NCBI GenBank assembly: GCA_947650365.1
Contig: CANTAL010000197.1
Coordinates: 186,001-250,000 of the forward strand
DNA from: Chamaelirium japonicum
Taxonomy: Eukaryota > Streptophyta > Magnoliopsida > Liliales > Melanthiaceae
Length of the DNA stretch: 64,000 nucleotides
Direction: 5' to 3'
In this document: positions 36,168 to 50,225 of the stretch, piece after piece
Layout: each line of letters begins with the position of its first letter
Position numbering within the stretch: position 1 is the stretch's first letter
Position numbers and translations under genes: made by a program
Notes under the pieces: generated by a model
What the model saw: the letters and a program-made list of their open reading frames with translations, nothing else
Told to the model about the DNA's origin: nothing
Database searches by the model: none

Positions 36168-39100
36168 ATGGATCATACGAATGAATTAGAATAGATCGTG
36201 CGAATGAATTAGAATGGATCGTATGAATGAAATAGAATGTATCGTGCTAATGAATTAGAATGGATCGTACGAATGAATTAGAATAGATTGTGCGAATGAA
36301 TTAGAATGGATCGTACGAATGAATTAGAATGGATACATTCGTGCGAATGAATTAGAATGGTTCGTACGAATGAATTAGAATGGATACATTCATGGGAATG
36401 AATTAGAATGGATCAGACGAAGGAATTAGAATGGATCATATGAATGAAATAGAATGGATCGTATGAATGAATTAGAATGGATCGTGCGAATGAATTAGAA
36501 TGGATCGTACGAATGAGTACGAATAGATCGTACGAATGAAATAGAATGGATCATACGTACAATCCATTCTAATTCATTCATGCGATCCATTCTAATTCAT
36601 TCGCACGAATGTATCCAATCTAATTCCTTCGTACGATCCAATCTAATTTATTCGCACGATCCATTCTAATTCATTCGTATGATCCATTCTATTTCATTCG
36701 TTCGATCCATTCTTACTCATTCGTATGATCCATTCTAATTCATTCGCACGAATGTATCCATTCAAATTCATTCGTACGATCCATTCTAATTCATTTGCAC
36801 GATCCATTCTAATTCATTCGTACGATCCATTCTAATTCATTCGTACGATCCATTCTAATTCATTCGCACGAATGTATCCATTCTAATTCATTCGTACGAT
36901 CTATTCTATTTCATTCGTACGATCCATTCTTACTCATTCGTACGATCCATTCTATTTCATTCGTACGATCCATTCTTACTCATTCGTATAATCGAATGAA
37001 TTCGAATGGATCGTATGAATGAATTAGATTGGATCGTATGAATGAATTAGAATGGATCGTACGTATGAATTAGAATGGATCGTACGAATGAATAAGAATG
37101 AAGGAATTAGAATGGATCGTATGAATGAATTAGAATAGATTGTGCGAATGAATTAGAATGGATCATACGAATGAATAAGAATGAAGGAATTAGAATAGAT
37201 CGTACGAATGAATTAGAATAGATTGTGCGAATGAATTAGAATGGATCGTACGAATGAGTAAGAATGGATCGTACGAATGAAATAGAATGGATCGTATGAA
37301 TGAATTAGATTAGATTGTGCTAATGAATTAGAATGGATCGTACGAATGAATTAGAATAGATTGTGCGAATGAATTAGAATGGATCGTATGAATGAATGGA
37401 TCGTACGAATGAATTAGAATGGATACATTCGTGCGAATGAATTAGAATGGATCGTACGAATGAGTACGAATGGATCATACGAATGAAATAGAATGGATCG
37501 TACGAATGAATTAGAATGGATCGTGCTAATGAATTAGAATGGATCGTACGAATGAATTAGAATAGATTGTGCGAATGAATTAGAGTGGATCGTATGAATG
37601 AATTCGAATGGAGCGTACGAATGAATTAGAATGGATCATACAAATGAAATATAATGGATCGTATGAATGAATTAGAATGGTTCGTATGAATTAGAATGGA
37701 CGTATGAATGAATTAGAATAGATCGTGCTAATGAATTAGAGTAGATCGTATGAATGAATTAGAATCGATCGTACAATGAATTAGAATAGATTGTGCGAAT
37801 GAATTAGAATGGAACGTATGAATGAATGGATCGTACGAAGGAATTAGAATGGATACATTCGTGCGAATGAATTAGAATGGGTATATTCGTGCGAATGAGT
37901 AAGAATGGATCGCACGAATGAAATAGAATGGATCGTACGAATTAGAATGGATCGTATGAATGACTTAGAATGGATTGTGCTAATAAATTAGAATGGATCG
38001 TACAAATGAATTAGAATGGATCGTACGAATGAATTAGAATAGATTGTGCGAATGAATTAGAATGGATCGTATGAATGAATGGATAGTACAAAGGAATTAG
38101 AATGGATCATACGAATGAAATACAATGGATCGTACGAAGGAATTAGAATGGATCGTACGAAGGAATTAGTATGGATTGTACGAATGAATTAGAATGGATA
38201 CATTTGTGCAAATGAATTAGAATGGATTGTATGAATGAATTAGAATGGATCGTGCAAATGAATTAGAATGGATCGTGCGAATGAATTAGAATGGATCGTA
38301 CGAATGAATTAGAATAGATTGTGCGAATGACTTAGAATGGATCGTACGAATGAATTAGAATGGATACATTCGTGCGAATGAATTAGAATGGATCGTATGA
38401 ATGAATTAGATTGGATCGTACGAATGAATTAGAATGGATCGTTCGAATGAATTAGAATGGATCGTACGAATGGATTAGAATGGATCATATGAATGAATTA
38501 GAATGGATCATGCGAATGAATTAGAATAGATCGTACGAATGAATTAGAATGGTTCGTATGAATGAATTAGATTTGATCGTATGAATGAATTAGAATGGAT
38601 CGCACGTATGAATTAGAATGGATACATTCATGGGAATGAATTAGAATGGATCGTACGAATGAATTAGAATGGATCGTACAAATAAATTAGAATGGATTGT
38701 TCTAATGAATTAGAATGGATCGTACAAAGGAATTAGAATAGATTGTGCGAATGATATAGAATGGATCGTACGAATGAATTAGAATGGATACATTCGTGCG
38801 AATGAATTAGAATGGATCGTATGAATGAATTAGATTGGATCGTATGAATGAGTAAGAATGGATCGTACGAATGAAATAGAATGGATCGTACGAATGAATT
38901 AGAATGGATCGTGCTAATGAATTAGAATGGATCGTACGAATGAATCCATTCTAATTCATACGATCCATTCTAATTCATTCTAATTCATTCATATGATCGT
39001 ACGAATGAATAAGAATGGATCGTACGAATGAAATAGAATGGATCGTACGAATGAATTAGAATAGATCGTGCTAATGAATTAGAATGGATCGTATGAATGA

Positions 39101-42100
39101 ATTAGAAAAGATCGTGCGAATGAATTAGAATGGATCGTACGAATGAATTAGAATGGATCGTATGAATGAATTAGAATGGATCGTACGAATGAATTAGAAT
39201 GGATTGTGCTAATGAATTAGAATAGATCGCACAAAGAAATGAATTATAATGGATACATTCGTACAATCCATTCTAATTCATTCGTACGATCCATTCTAAT
39301 TCATTCGTACAATCCATCCTAATTCATTCATACGATCCATTCTAATTCATATTCATTCGTACGATCCATTCTAATTCATTCGTACGATCCATTCTAAATC
39401 ATTCGTAAGATCCATTCTAATATATTCGCACGATCCATTCTAATTCATTCGTACAATCTATTCTAATTCATACGTACAATCTATTCTAATTCATTCGTAC
39501 GATCCATTCTAATTCATTAGCACGATCCATTCTAATTCATTCGTACGATCCATTCTATTTCATTCGTACGATCTATTCTTACTCATTCGTACGATCCATT
39601 CTAGAATAGATCGTGCGAATGATTTAGAATGGATCGTACGAATGAATTAGAATGGATCGTACGAATGAATTAGAATGGATCGTACGAATAAATTAGAATG
39701 GATCGTACGAATGAATATGAATTAGAATGGATCGTATGAATAAATTAGAATGGATCGTACGAATGAATTAGAATGGACCGTACGAATGAATTAGAATGAT
39801 TGTACGAATGTATCCATTCTAATTCATTCCTTTGTGCGATCCATTCTAAATCATTAGCACGATCCATTCTAATTCATTCGTACGATCCATTCTAATCATT
39901 CGCACGAATGGATCTTACTCATTCATTAATTAGAATGGATCGTACGAATGAATTAGAATGGATCATATGAAAGAATTAGTTTGGATTATGCGAATGAATT
40001 AGAATGGATCGTACGAATGAATTAGAATGGATACATTCATGCAAATGAATTAGAATGGATCGTATGAATGACTTAGAATGGATCGTATGAATGAATTCGA
40101 ATGGATCGTACGTATGAATTAGAATGGATCGTACGAATGAATTAGAATAGATCGTAGGAACGAATTAGAATGGATCGTACGAAGGAATTAGAATGGATTA
40201 TACGAAGGAATTAGAATGGATCGTACGAATGAATTAGAATGGATTGTATGAATGAATTAGAATGGATCGTACAAATGAATTAGAATGGATCGTGCGAATG
40301 AATTAGAATGGATCGTACGAATGAATTAGAATAGATTGTGCGAATTAATTAGAATGGATCATACGAATGAATTAGAATGGATACATTCATGCGAATGAAT
40401 TAGAATGGATCGTATGAATGAATTAGAATGGATCGTACGTACGATCCATTCTATTTCATTCGTACGATCCATTCTTACTCATTCGTACGATCCATTCTAA
40501 ATCATTCACACGATCCATTCTAATTCATTCATACGATCCATTCTAATTCATTCGTACGATCCATTCTAATTCATTCATACGATCCATTGTAATTCATTCA
40601 TACAATCCCTTCAAATTCTTTCACACGAATGTATCCATTCCAATTCATTCGTACAATCCACCCTAATTCCTTCGTTTGATCCATTCTAATTCATTCGCAC
40701 AAATGTATCCTTTTTAATTCATTCGTACGATCCATTCTAATTCATTCGTACGATCCATTCTAATTCATTCGCACGATCCATTCTAATTCATTCATACGAT
40801 CCAATCTAATTCATTCATACGATCCATTCTAATTCATTCGCACGAATGTATCCATTCTAATTCATTCATACGATCCATTCTAATTCATTCGCATGATCCA
40901 ATCTAATTCATTCATACGATCCATTCTAATTCATTCGTACGATCCGTTCTAATTCATTCTCATAATCTATTCTAATTCATTCGCACGATCCATTCTAATT
41001 CATCCATACGATCCATTCTTACTCATTCGTACGATCCATTCTAATTCATTCAATCTAGTTCATTCATACGATCCATTCTAATTCATTCGCACGAATGTGT
41101 CCATTCTAATTCATTCGTACGATCAATTCTAATTCATTCGCACGATCTATTCATTGGAATGGATCGTGCGAATAAATTAGAACGGATCGTACGAATAAAT
41201 TAGAATGGATACATTCGTGCGAACGAATTAGAATGGTTCGTACGAATGAGTAAGAATGGATCATACGAATGAAATATAATGGATCGTACGAATGAATTAG
41301 AATGGATCGTGCGAATGAATTAGATTGGATTGTGCGAATGAATTAGAATGGATCGTACGAATGGATTAGAATAGATACATTCCTGTGAGTGAATTAGAAT
41401 GGATCGTACGAATGAAATAGAATGGATCGTATGAATGAATTCGAATGGATCGTACGAATGAATTAGAATGGATACATTCGTGCGAGTGAATTAGAATGGA
41501 TCATACGAAGGAATTAGAATGGATCGTATGAATGAATTAGAATGGATCGTACGAATGAATTAGAATGGATCGTATGAATGAATTAGAATGGATCATACGA
41601 ATGAATTTGAATGGATATTTTTGTGCGAAGGAATTAGAATGGATGAATTAGAATGAATTAGAATGGATATATTTGTGCGAATGAATTAGAAAGGATCATA
41701 TGAATGAATTAGAATGGATCGTACGAATGAATTAGAATGGATCGTGCGAATGAATTAGATTGGATCGTGCAAATGAATTAGAATGGATCGTACGAATGAA
41801 TTAGAATGGATACATTTGTGTGAATGAATTAGAATGGATCGTATGAATGAATTAGAATGGATCGTATGAATGAATTCGAATGGATCGTACGAATGAATTA
41901 GAATGGATACATTCATGCGAATGAATTAGAATGGATCATACGAAGGAATTAGGGTGGATCGTACGAATGAATTACAATGGATACATTCGTGCGAAAGAAT
42001 TAGAATGGATTGTATGAATGAATTAGAATGGATCGTATGAATGAATTAGAATAGATCCTATGAATGAATTAGAATGGATCGTGCAAATGAATTAGAATGG

Positions 42101-42666
42101 ATTGTGCTAATGAGTAAGAATGGATCGTACGAATGAAATAGAATGGATCGTACGAATGAATTAGAATGGATCGTGCTAATGAATTAGAATGGATCGTACG
42201 AATCAATTAGAATAGATTGTGCTAATGAATTAGAATGGATCGTGCGAATGGATTAGAATGGATACATTCGTGCGAATGTATTAGATTGGATCGTACGAAT
42301 GAATTAGAATGGATCGTATGAATGAATTAGAATGGATCGTATGAATGAATTCGAATGGATCGTACGAATCAATTAGAATAGATACATTCGTGCGAATGAA
42401 TTATAATGGATCATACAAAGGAATTAGGGTGGATCGTACGAAAGAATTAGAATGGATACATTCGTACGAAAGAATTAGAATAGATTGTATGAATGAATTA
42501 GAATGGATCGTACAAATGAGTAAGAATGGATCGTACGAATGAAATATAATGGATCGTACGACTGAATTAGAATGGATCGTGCTTTTGAATTAGAATAGAT
42601 CGTACGAATGAATTAGAATAGATTGTTCGAATGAATTAGAATGGATCGTACGAATGAATTAGAATG

Positions 42667-42671
42667 GATAC
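42667..42671 (+). other. Target site duplication, left copy (GATAC)
   Basis: GATAC immediately before the solo LTR; the same five bases follow it at 43697-43701. Joined, they restore the normal satellite sequence GGATACATTCG of a 28-bp unit. Confidence 0.92.
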
Positions 42672-43696
42672 TGTTTGGGGGATTTTTCACTGATCCTTGC
42701 GAGCCACCTGCAAGACAAAGAAAAGAGAACGTGAGAACGGCTGGCTCCCTTAGGAGCGCAGACCCTCCGACGCTCAAGTCAGTCACGGGTGCACAACGGC
42801 GAGCTGTTGTATACCAAAGTGGTAGGGAAATGGTATTCGAACCTGTACTTTGGAGCCTGGGGGTGTGCATTTATAGACATTGGCGGCCTATGGTGGCCCG
42901 ACACGTGGAGATTCTTCCGGCGCCTTCTAGACCCCCCACGATCTGGCTCGCATGGGCCTCTGACAGTCCTTGGTACTCGCACCCCTGACATTCTTTGTCA
43001 TCGAGCCTGCCAGGCGGTTTTGAGTGAGAGAGCATCTTTCTTGTTGCTACCAGGTGGCTATTCTAGAATGTTCAAGCCTGGGAGGTCTCTGGGAGAAAGC
43101 AAAGGCAAGCTCGCCCTGCACTGCTCCGCCCCTTCGTCCGTATTTATCAAGAGTCGGACCTCGTGGGAGCAACCTCTTCGATAAACAGGGGTCTGGGCGA
43201 GCTCCTGAGCGAGCATGGGCGAGCTCCTGCGCAAGCTAGACGAGCTCCTGAGCGAACATGGGCGAGCTCCTGCGCGAGCTAGGCGAGCTTATGCGAGAGC
43301 ATGGGCGAGCTCCTGAGCGAGCTAGGCGAGCTCATGCGCGAGCTAGGCGAGCTCCTGAGCGAACTTGGGCGAGCTCATGCGCGAGCTAGGCGAGCTCCTG
43401 AGCGAACTTGGGCGAGCTCCTACGCGAGCTCTTGGCCTTGGGCCCCTTCAGCCCAATGTGGATCTCGCTCCACTGTCAAGATGATTTAGTGAGCTGCACT
43501 CAGATACAAGGTGTCCATTCAGCTCCATGTGGGGGCGAGCTCCTTGCGGGCTGAGAGGGCGAGCTCCTTGCGGGCTGGAAAGGGGGCACGCTCGGCTTCC
43601 GAGGGTTCCAACTCCTGGACGGGCTCCCTCGAGAACTCTATCTCAGGTGTGCTTGCAATGCTATCCAGGATATGTGGTTTCTGACTACCCCCAACA
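42672..43696 (-). mobile_element. Solo LTR of the element B family (1,025 bp)
   Basis: On the minus strand it reads TGTTGGGGGTAGTCA to CCCCCAAACA and aligns along its whole length with the 3' LTR of element B (6536-7581). There is no primer site, polypurine tract or coding sequence on either side, only satellite, and the 5-bp duplication GATAC is perfect. So this is a complete LTR left by LTR-LTR recombination of a full insertion. It keeps the TATA box (42868-42875), CACGTG (42902-42907) and the GAGCTCGCC repeats (about 43198-43432), with a different repeat count from LTR B. Small ORFs in it are incidental. Confidence 0.95.
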
Positions 43697-43701
43697 GATA
43701 C
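43697..43701 (+). other. Target site duplication, right copy (GATAC)
   Basis: Follows the AACA end of the solo LTR and matches 42667-42671 exactly; satellite resumes with ATTCGTGCG. Confidence 0.92.
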
Positions 43702-46700
43702 ATTCGTGCGAATGAATTAGAATAGATCGTACGAAGGAATTATAATGGATCATACGAATGAAATAGAATGGATCGTACGAAGGAATTAGAATGGATCGTA
43801 CAAAGGAATTAGAATGGATTGTTCGAATGAATTAGAATGGATCGTACAAATGAATTAGAATGGATCGTATGAATGAATTAGAATGGATCGTGCGAATGAA
43901 TTAGAATGGATCGTACGAATGAATTAGAATGGATACATTCATGTGAAAGAATTAGAAGGGATTGTATGAATGAATTAGAATGGATCAAATGAATGAATTA
44001 GAATGGATCGTGCGAATGAATTAGATTGGATCGTATGTATTTATTAGAATGAATTAGAATGTATTAGGAATTAAAATGGATCATACGAATGAATTAGGAT
44101 GGATCGTAAGAATGAATTAGAATGGATCGTATGAATGGATTAGAATGTATTCTAATTAGAATGGATCATGCGAATGAATGAATTGGAATAGATTGTGCGA
44201 ATGAATCAGAATGAATTCCTTCGCACGAATGTATCCATACGAATGAATTAGAATGGATCGTACGAATGAATTTGAATGGATCGTATGAATGAATTAGAAT
44301 GGATCATACGAATAAATTAGAATGGATACATTCGTGCGAATGAATTAGAATGGATCGTATGAATGAATTAGAATGGATACATTCATGGGAATGAATTAGA
44401 ATAGATTGGATCATACGAATGAATTAGAATGGATCGTATGAATGAATTAGAATGGATCGTGCGAATGAATTAGAATGGATCGTATGAATGAATTAGAATG
44501 GATACATTCGTGCGAATGAATTAGAATGGATCGTATGAATGGATTAGAATGGATCGTATGAATGAATTAGAATGGATCGTACGAATGAATTAGAATGGAT
44601 CTTATGAATGATCGTATGAATGAATTAGAATGGATCGCACGTATGAATTAGAATGGATACATTCATGGGAATGAATTAGAATGGATCGTACGAAGGAATT
44701 ACAATGGATCGTACGAAGGAATTAGAATGCATACATTCGTGCAAAAGAGTTAGAATAGATTGTATGAATGAATTAGAATTGATCATACAAATGAATTAGA
44801 ATGGATCGTACGAATGAATTAGAATTAATCATACGAATGAATTAGAATGGATCGTACGAAGGAATTAGAATGGATCGTGCTAATGAAATAGAATGGATCG
44901 TACGAATGAATTAGAATGGATCGTACGAATGAGTAAGAATGGATCGTACGAATGAAATAGAATGGATCGTACGAATGAATTAGAATGGATCGTGCGAAAG
45001 AATTAGATTGGATCATGCGAATGAATTAGAATGGATCGTACGAATGAATTAGAATGGATACATTCGTGTGAATGAATTAGAATGGATCGTATGAATGAAT
45101 TAGAATGGATCGTATGAATGAATTCGAATGGATCGTACGTATGAATTAGAATGGATCGTACGAATGAATTAGAATGGATCGTATGAATGAATTAGAATGG
45201 ATCGTACGAAATAATTAGAATGGATCGTACGAAGGAATTAGAATGGATCGTACGAATGAATTAGAATGGATACATTCGTGCAAAAGAATTAGAATGGATT
45301 GTATGTATGAATTAGAATGGATCGTACAAATGAATTAGAATGGATCGTGCGAATGAATTAGAAAGGATCGTACGAATGAATTAGAAAAGATTGTGCGAAT
45401 GAATTAGAATGGATCGTATGAATGAATTAGAATGGATCGTATGAATGAATTAGAATGGATCGTACGTTTGATCTATTCTATTTCATTCGTACGATCCATT
45501 CTTACTCATTCGTTCGATCCATTCTAATTCATTCGTATGATCCATTCTAATTCATTCGTACGATCCATTCTAATCCTTTCGTACGATCCATTGTAATTCA
45601 TTAGCACGATCCATTCTAATTCATTCGTACGATCCATTCTATTTCATTCATACGATCCATTATTACTCATTCGTACGATCTGTTCTAATTCATTCGCACG
45701 AATGTATCCATTCTAATTCATTCGTACGATCCATTCTAATTCATTCGCACGATCCATTCTAATTCATTCATACGATCCATTCTAATTCATTCGTACGATC
45801 AATTCTAATTCATTCGCATGATCCATTCTAATTCATTCATACGATCCATTATAATTCAGTCCTACAATGCATTCTAATTCATTCGTACGAATGTATCCAT
45901 TCTAATTCATTCGTACGATCCATTCTAATTCATTCATACGATCCATTCTAATTCATTAGCACGATCCATTCTATTTCATTCGTACGATCCATTCTTACTC
46001 ATTCGTACGATTCATTCGAATTCATTGGCACGAATGTATCCATTCTAATTTATTCGTACGATCCATTCTAATTCATTCGTACGATCCATTCTAATTCATT
46101 CATACGATCCATTCTAATTCATTCGAACGATCCATTCTAATTCATTCGCACAATCTATTCTAATTCATTCGTACGATCCATTCTAATTCATTAGCACGAT
46201 CCATTCTAATTCATTCGTACGATCCATTCTATTTCATTTGTACGATCCATTCTTACTCATTCGTACGATCCAATCTAATTCATTCGCACGAATGTATCCA
46301 TTCTAATTCATTCGTATGATCCATTCTAATTCATTCATACGATCCATTCTAATTCATTCGCACAATCTATTCTAATTCATTCGTACGATCCATTCTAATT
46401 CATTAGCACGATCCATTCTAATTTATTCGTACGATCCATTCTATTTCATTCATACGATCCATTCTTACTCATTCGTACGATCCATTCTAATTCATTCGCA
46501 TGAATTACGAACGAATTATGAATGATCGTGCGAATGAATTAGAATGGATCGTACGAATGAATTAGAATGATCGTGTGAACGAATTACGAATGAATTAGAA
46601 TGGATCGTGCGAATGAATTAGAATGGATCATACGAATGAATTAGAATGGATCGTATGAATGAATTAGAATGGATGGTGCGAATGAATTAGAATGGATCGT

Positions 46701-49700
46701 ACGAATGAATTAGAATAGAATGGATACATTCGTACGAATGAATTAGAATGGATCATACGAATGAATTAGAATGGATCGTACGAATGAATTAGAATAGAAT
46801 GGATACATTTGTGCGAATGAATTAGAATGGATCATGCGAATGGATTAGATTGGATCGTGCGAATGAATTAGAATGGATCGTACGAATGAATTAGAATGGA
46901 TACATTCGTGCGAAAGAATTAGAATGGATTGTATGAATGAATTAGAATGGATCGTATGAATGAATTAGAATGGATGGTGCGAATGAATTAGAATGGATCG
47001 TACGAATGAATTAGAATAGAATGGATACATTCATACGAATGAAATAGAATGGATCATATGAATGAATAAGAATGGATCATACGAATGAATTAGAATAGAA
47101 TGGATACATTTGTGCGAATGAATTAGAATGGATCGTGCAAATGAATTAGATTGGACCGTGCGAATGAATTAGAATGGATCGTACGAATGAATTAGAATGG
47201 ATACATTCGTGCGAAAGAATTAGAATGGATTGTATGAATGAATTAGAATAGATCGTATGAATGAATTAGAATGGATCGTGCGAATGAATTAGAATGGATC
47301 GTACGAATGAATTAGAATGGATACATTCGTGCGAAAGAATTAGAATGGATTGTATGAATGAATTTGAATGGATCGTACGAAAGTATTAGAATGGATCGTA
47401 TGAATGAATTAGAATGGATCGTGTGAATGAATTAGAATGGATCGTATGAATGAATTAGAATGGATACATTCATGCGAATGAATTAGAATGGATCATACGA
47501 ATGAGTAAGAATGGATCGTACGAATGAAATAGAATGGATCGTGCGAATGAATTAGAATGGATCTTGCGAATAAATTAGAATGGATCATGCGAATGAATTA
47601 GAAATGATCATACGAATGAGTAAGAATGGATCATACGAATGAAATAGAATGGATCGTATGAATGAAATAGAATGGATCGTACGAATGAATTAGAATGGAT
47701 CATGCGAATGAATTATAATGGATCGTGCGAATGAATTATAATGGATCGTATGAATGAATTAGAATGGATCGTATGAATTAATTAGAATGGATCGTGCGAA
47801 TGAATTAGAATGGATCGTATTAATGAATTTGAATGGATCGTACGAATGAATTAGAATGGATATATTCGTGCGAATGAATTAGAATGGATCATACAAAGGA
47901 ATTAGGGTGGATCGTACAAATTAATTAGAATAGATACATTCGTGTGAAAGAAATAGAATGGATTGTATGAATGAATTGGAATGGATCGTATGAATGAATT
48001 AGAATGGATCGTTTGAAGGAATTAGAATGGATACATTCGTGCGAAAGAATTAGAAAGGATTGTATGAATGAATTAGAATGGATCGTATGAATGAATTAGA
48101 ATAGATCATGCGAATGAATTAGAATGGATCGTACGAATGAATTTGAATGGATCGTATGAATGAATTAGAATGGATCGTACGAATGAATTAGAATGGATCG
48201 AGCGAATGAATTAGAATGGATACATTCGTGCGAATGAATTAGAATGGATCGTACGATGAATTAGAATGGATAGATTCATGCGAATGAATTAGAATGGATC
48301 ATGCTAATGAATTAGAATGGATTGTACGAATGAATTAGAATGGATCATACGAAGGAATTAGGGTGGATCGTACGAATAAATTAGAATGGAAACATTCGTG
48401 CGAAAGAATTAGAATGGATTATATGAATGAATTAGAATGGATCGTGCAAATGAATTAGAATGGATCATGCGAATGAATTAGAATGGATCGTACGAATGAA
48501 TTCGAATAGATTGTGCGAATGAATTAGAATGGATCGTACGAATGAATTAGAATGGATCGTATGAATGAATTAGCATGATCCATTCTAATTCTTTCGCACG
48601 AATGTATCCATTCAAATTCATTCGTACGATCCATTCTAATTCATTCATACGATCCATTCTAATTCATTCGTACCATTCATTCTAATTCATTTGCACAATC
48701 CATTCTAATTCATTCGCATGAATGTTTCCATTCTAATTCTTTCGTACAATCCATTCTAATTCATTCGCACGATCCAATCTAATTCATTCGCACAATCCAT
48801 TCTAATTCATTCGTACGATCCATTCTATTTCATTCGTACGATCCATTCTTACTCATTCGTACGATCCATACTAATTCATTTGCACGAATGTACCCATTCT
48901 AATTCATTCGTACGATCCCTTCTAATTCACTTGCACGATCCATTCTAATTCATTCATACGATCCATTCTAATTGATTCGTACGATCCATTCTAATTCATT
49001 CGTACGATCCATTCTAATTCATTCGTACGATCCATTCTAATTCATACGATCCATTCTAATTCATTCATACGATCCATTCTATTTTATTCGTATGATCCAT
49101 TCTATTTCATTCATACGATCCATTCTATTTCGTTCGTACGATCCATTCTTACTCATTCGTACGATCCAATCTAATTTATTCGCACGATCCAATCATAATC
49201 ATTCGTACGATCCATTCTAATTCATTCATACGATCCATTCTATTTTATTCGTACGATCCATTCTTACTCATTCGTACGATCAATTCTAATTCATTCGCAC
49301 GAATGTATCCATTCTAATTCATTCGTACGATCCATTCTAATTCATTCGCACGATCCATTCTAAATAATTCATAGGATCCATTCTAATTCATTCGTACGAT
49401 CCATTCTAATTCATTCATACAATCCATTCTAATTCTTTTGCACGAATGTATCCATTCTAATTCATTCGTACGATCCATTCTAATTCATTCGCACGATCCA
49501 TTCTAATTCATTCATATGATCCATTCTAATTCATTTGTACGATCCATTCTAATTCATACGTACGATTCATTCGAATTCATTCATACGATCCATTCTAATT
49601 CATTCATACGATCCATTCTAATTAACTCGCACGAATGTATCCATTCTTATTCATTCGTACGATCCATTCTAATTCATTCGCACGATCCAATCTAATTCAT

Positions 49701-50225
49701 TCGCACGATCCATTCTAATTCATTCGTACGATCCATTCTATTTCACTCGTACGATCCATTCTTACTCATTCGTACAATCAATTCTAATTCATTCGCACGA
49801 ATGTATCCATTCTAATTCATTCGTACGATCCATTCTAATCCATTCGCACGATCCATTCTAATTCATTCATACGATCGATTCTAATTCATTTGTACGATCC
49901 ATTCTAATTCATTCATACGATCCATTCTATTTTATTCGTACGATCTATTCTTACTCATTCGTACGATCCATTCTAATTCATTCGCACGAATGTATCCATT
50001 CTAATTCATTCGTACGATCCATTCTAATTCATTCGCACGATCCATTCTAATTCATTCGCACGATCCATTCTTATTCATTCGTACGATCCATTCTAATTCA
50101 TTAGCATGATCCATTCTAATTCATTCGTACGATCCATTGTATTTTATTCGTACGATCCATTTTTACTCATTCGTACGATCCATTCGAATTCATTTGCACG
50201 AATGTATCCATTCTAATTCATTCGT

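Larger units (their letters stand above)
36168..50225. repeat. 14,058-bp satellite macro-repeat, copy 1
   Basis: Blocks: reverse to 36557, forward to 36992, reverse to 38944, forward to 38998, reverse to 39260, forward to 39602, reverse to 39807, forward to 39927, reverse to 40439, forward to 41155, reverse to 45470 (holding the solo LTR), forward to 46504, reverse to 48572, forward to 50225. Marker sequences recur in copy 2: TATGGATC at 36167 and 50225, GTACAATCC switch at 36556 and 50614 (both 14,058 apart), and the switch at 48571 and 62623 (14,052). At 46505-46580 an odd junction (GAATTACGAACGAATTATG) resembles the flanks of the 12-kb hairpin without its arms. Confidence 0.85.
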
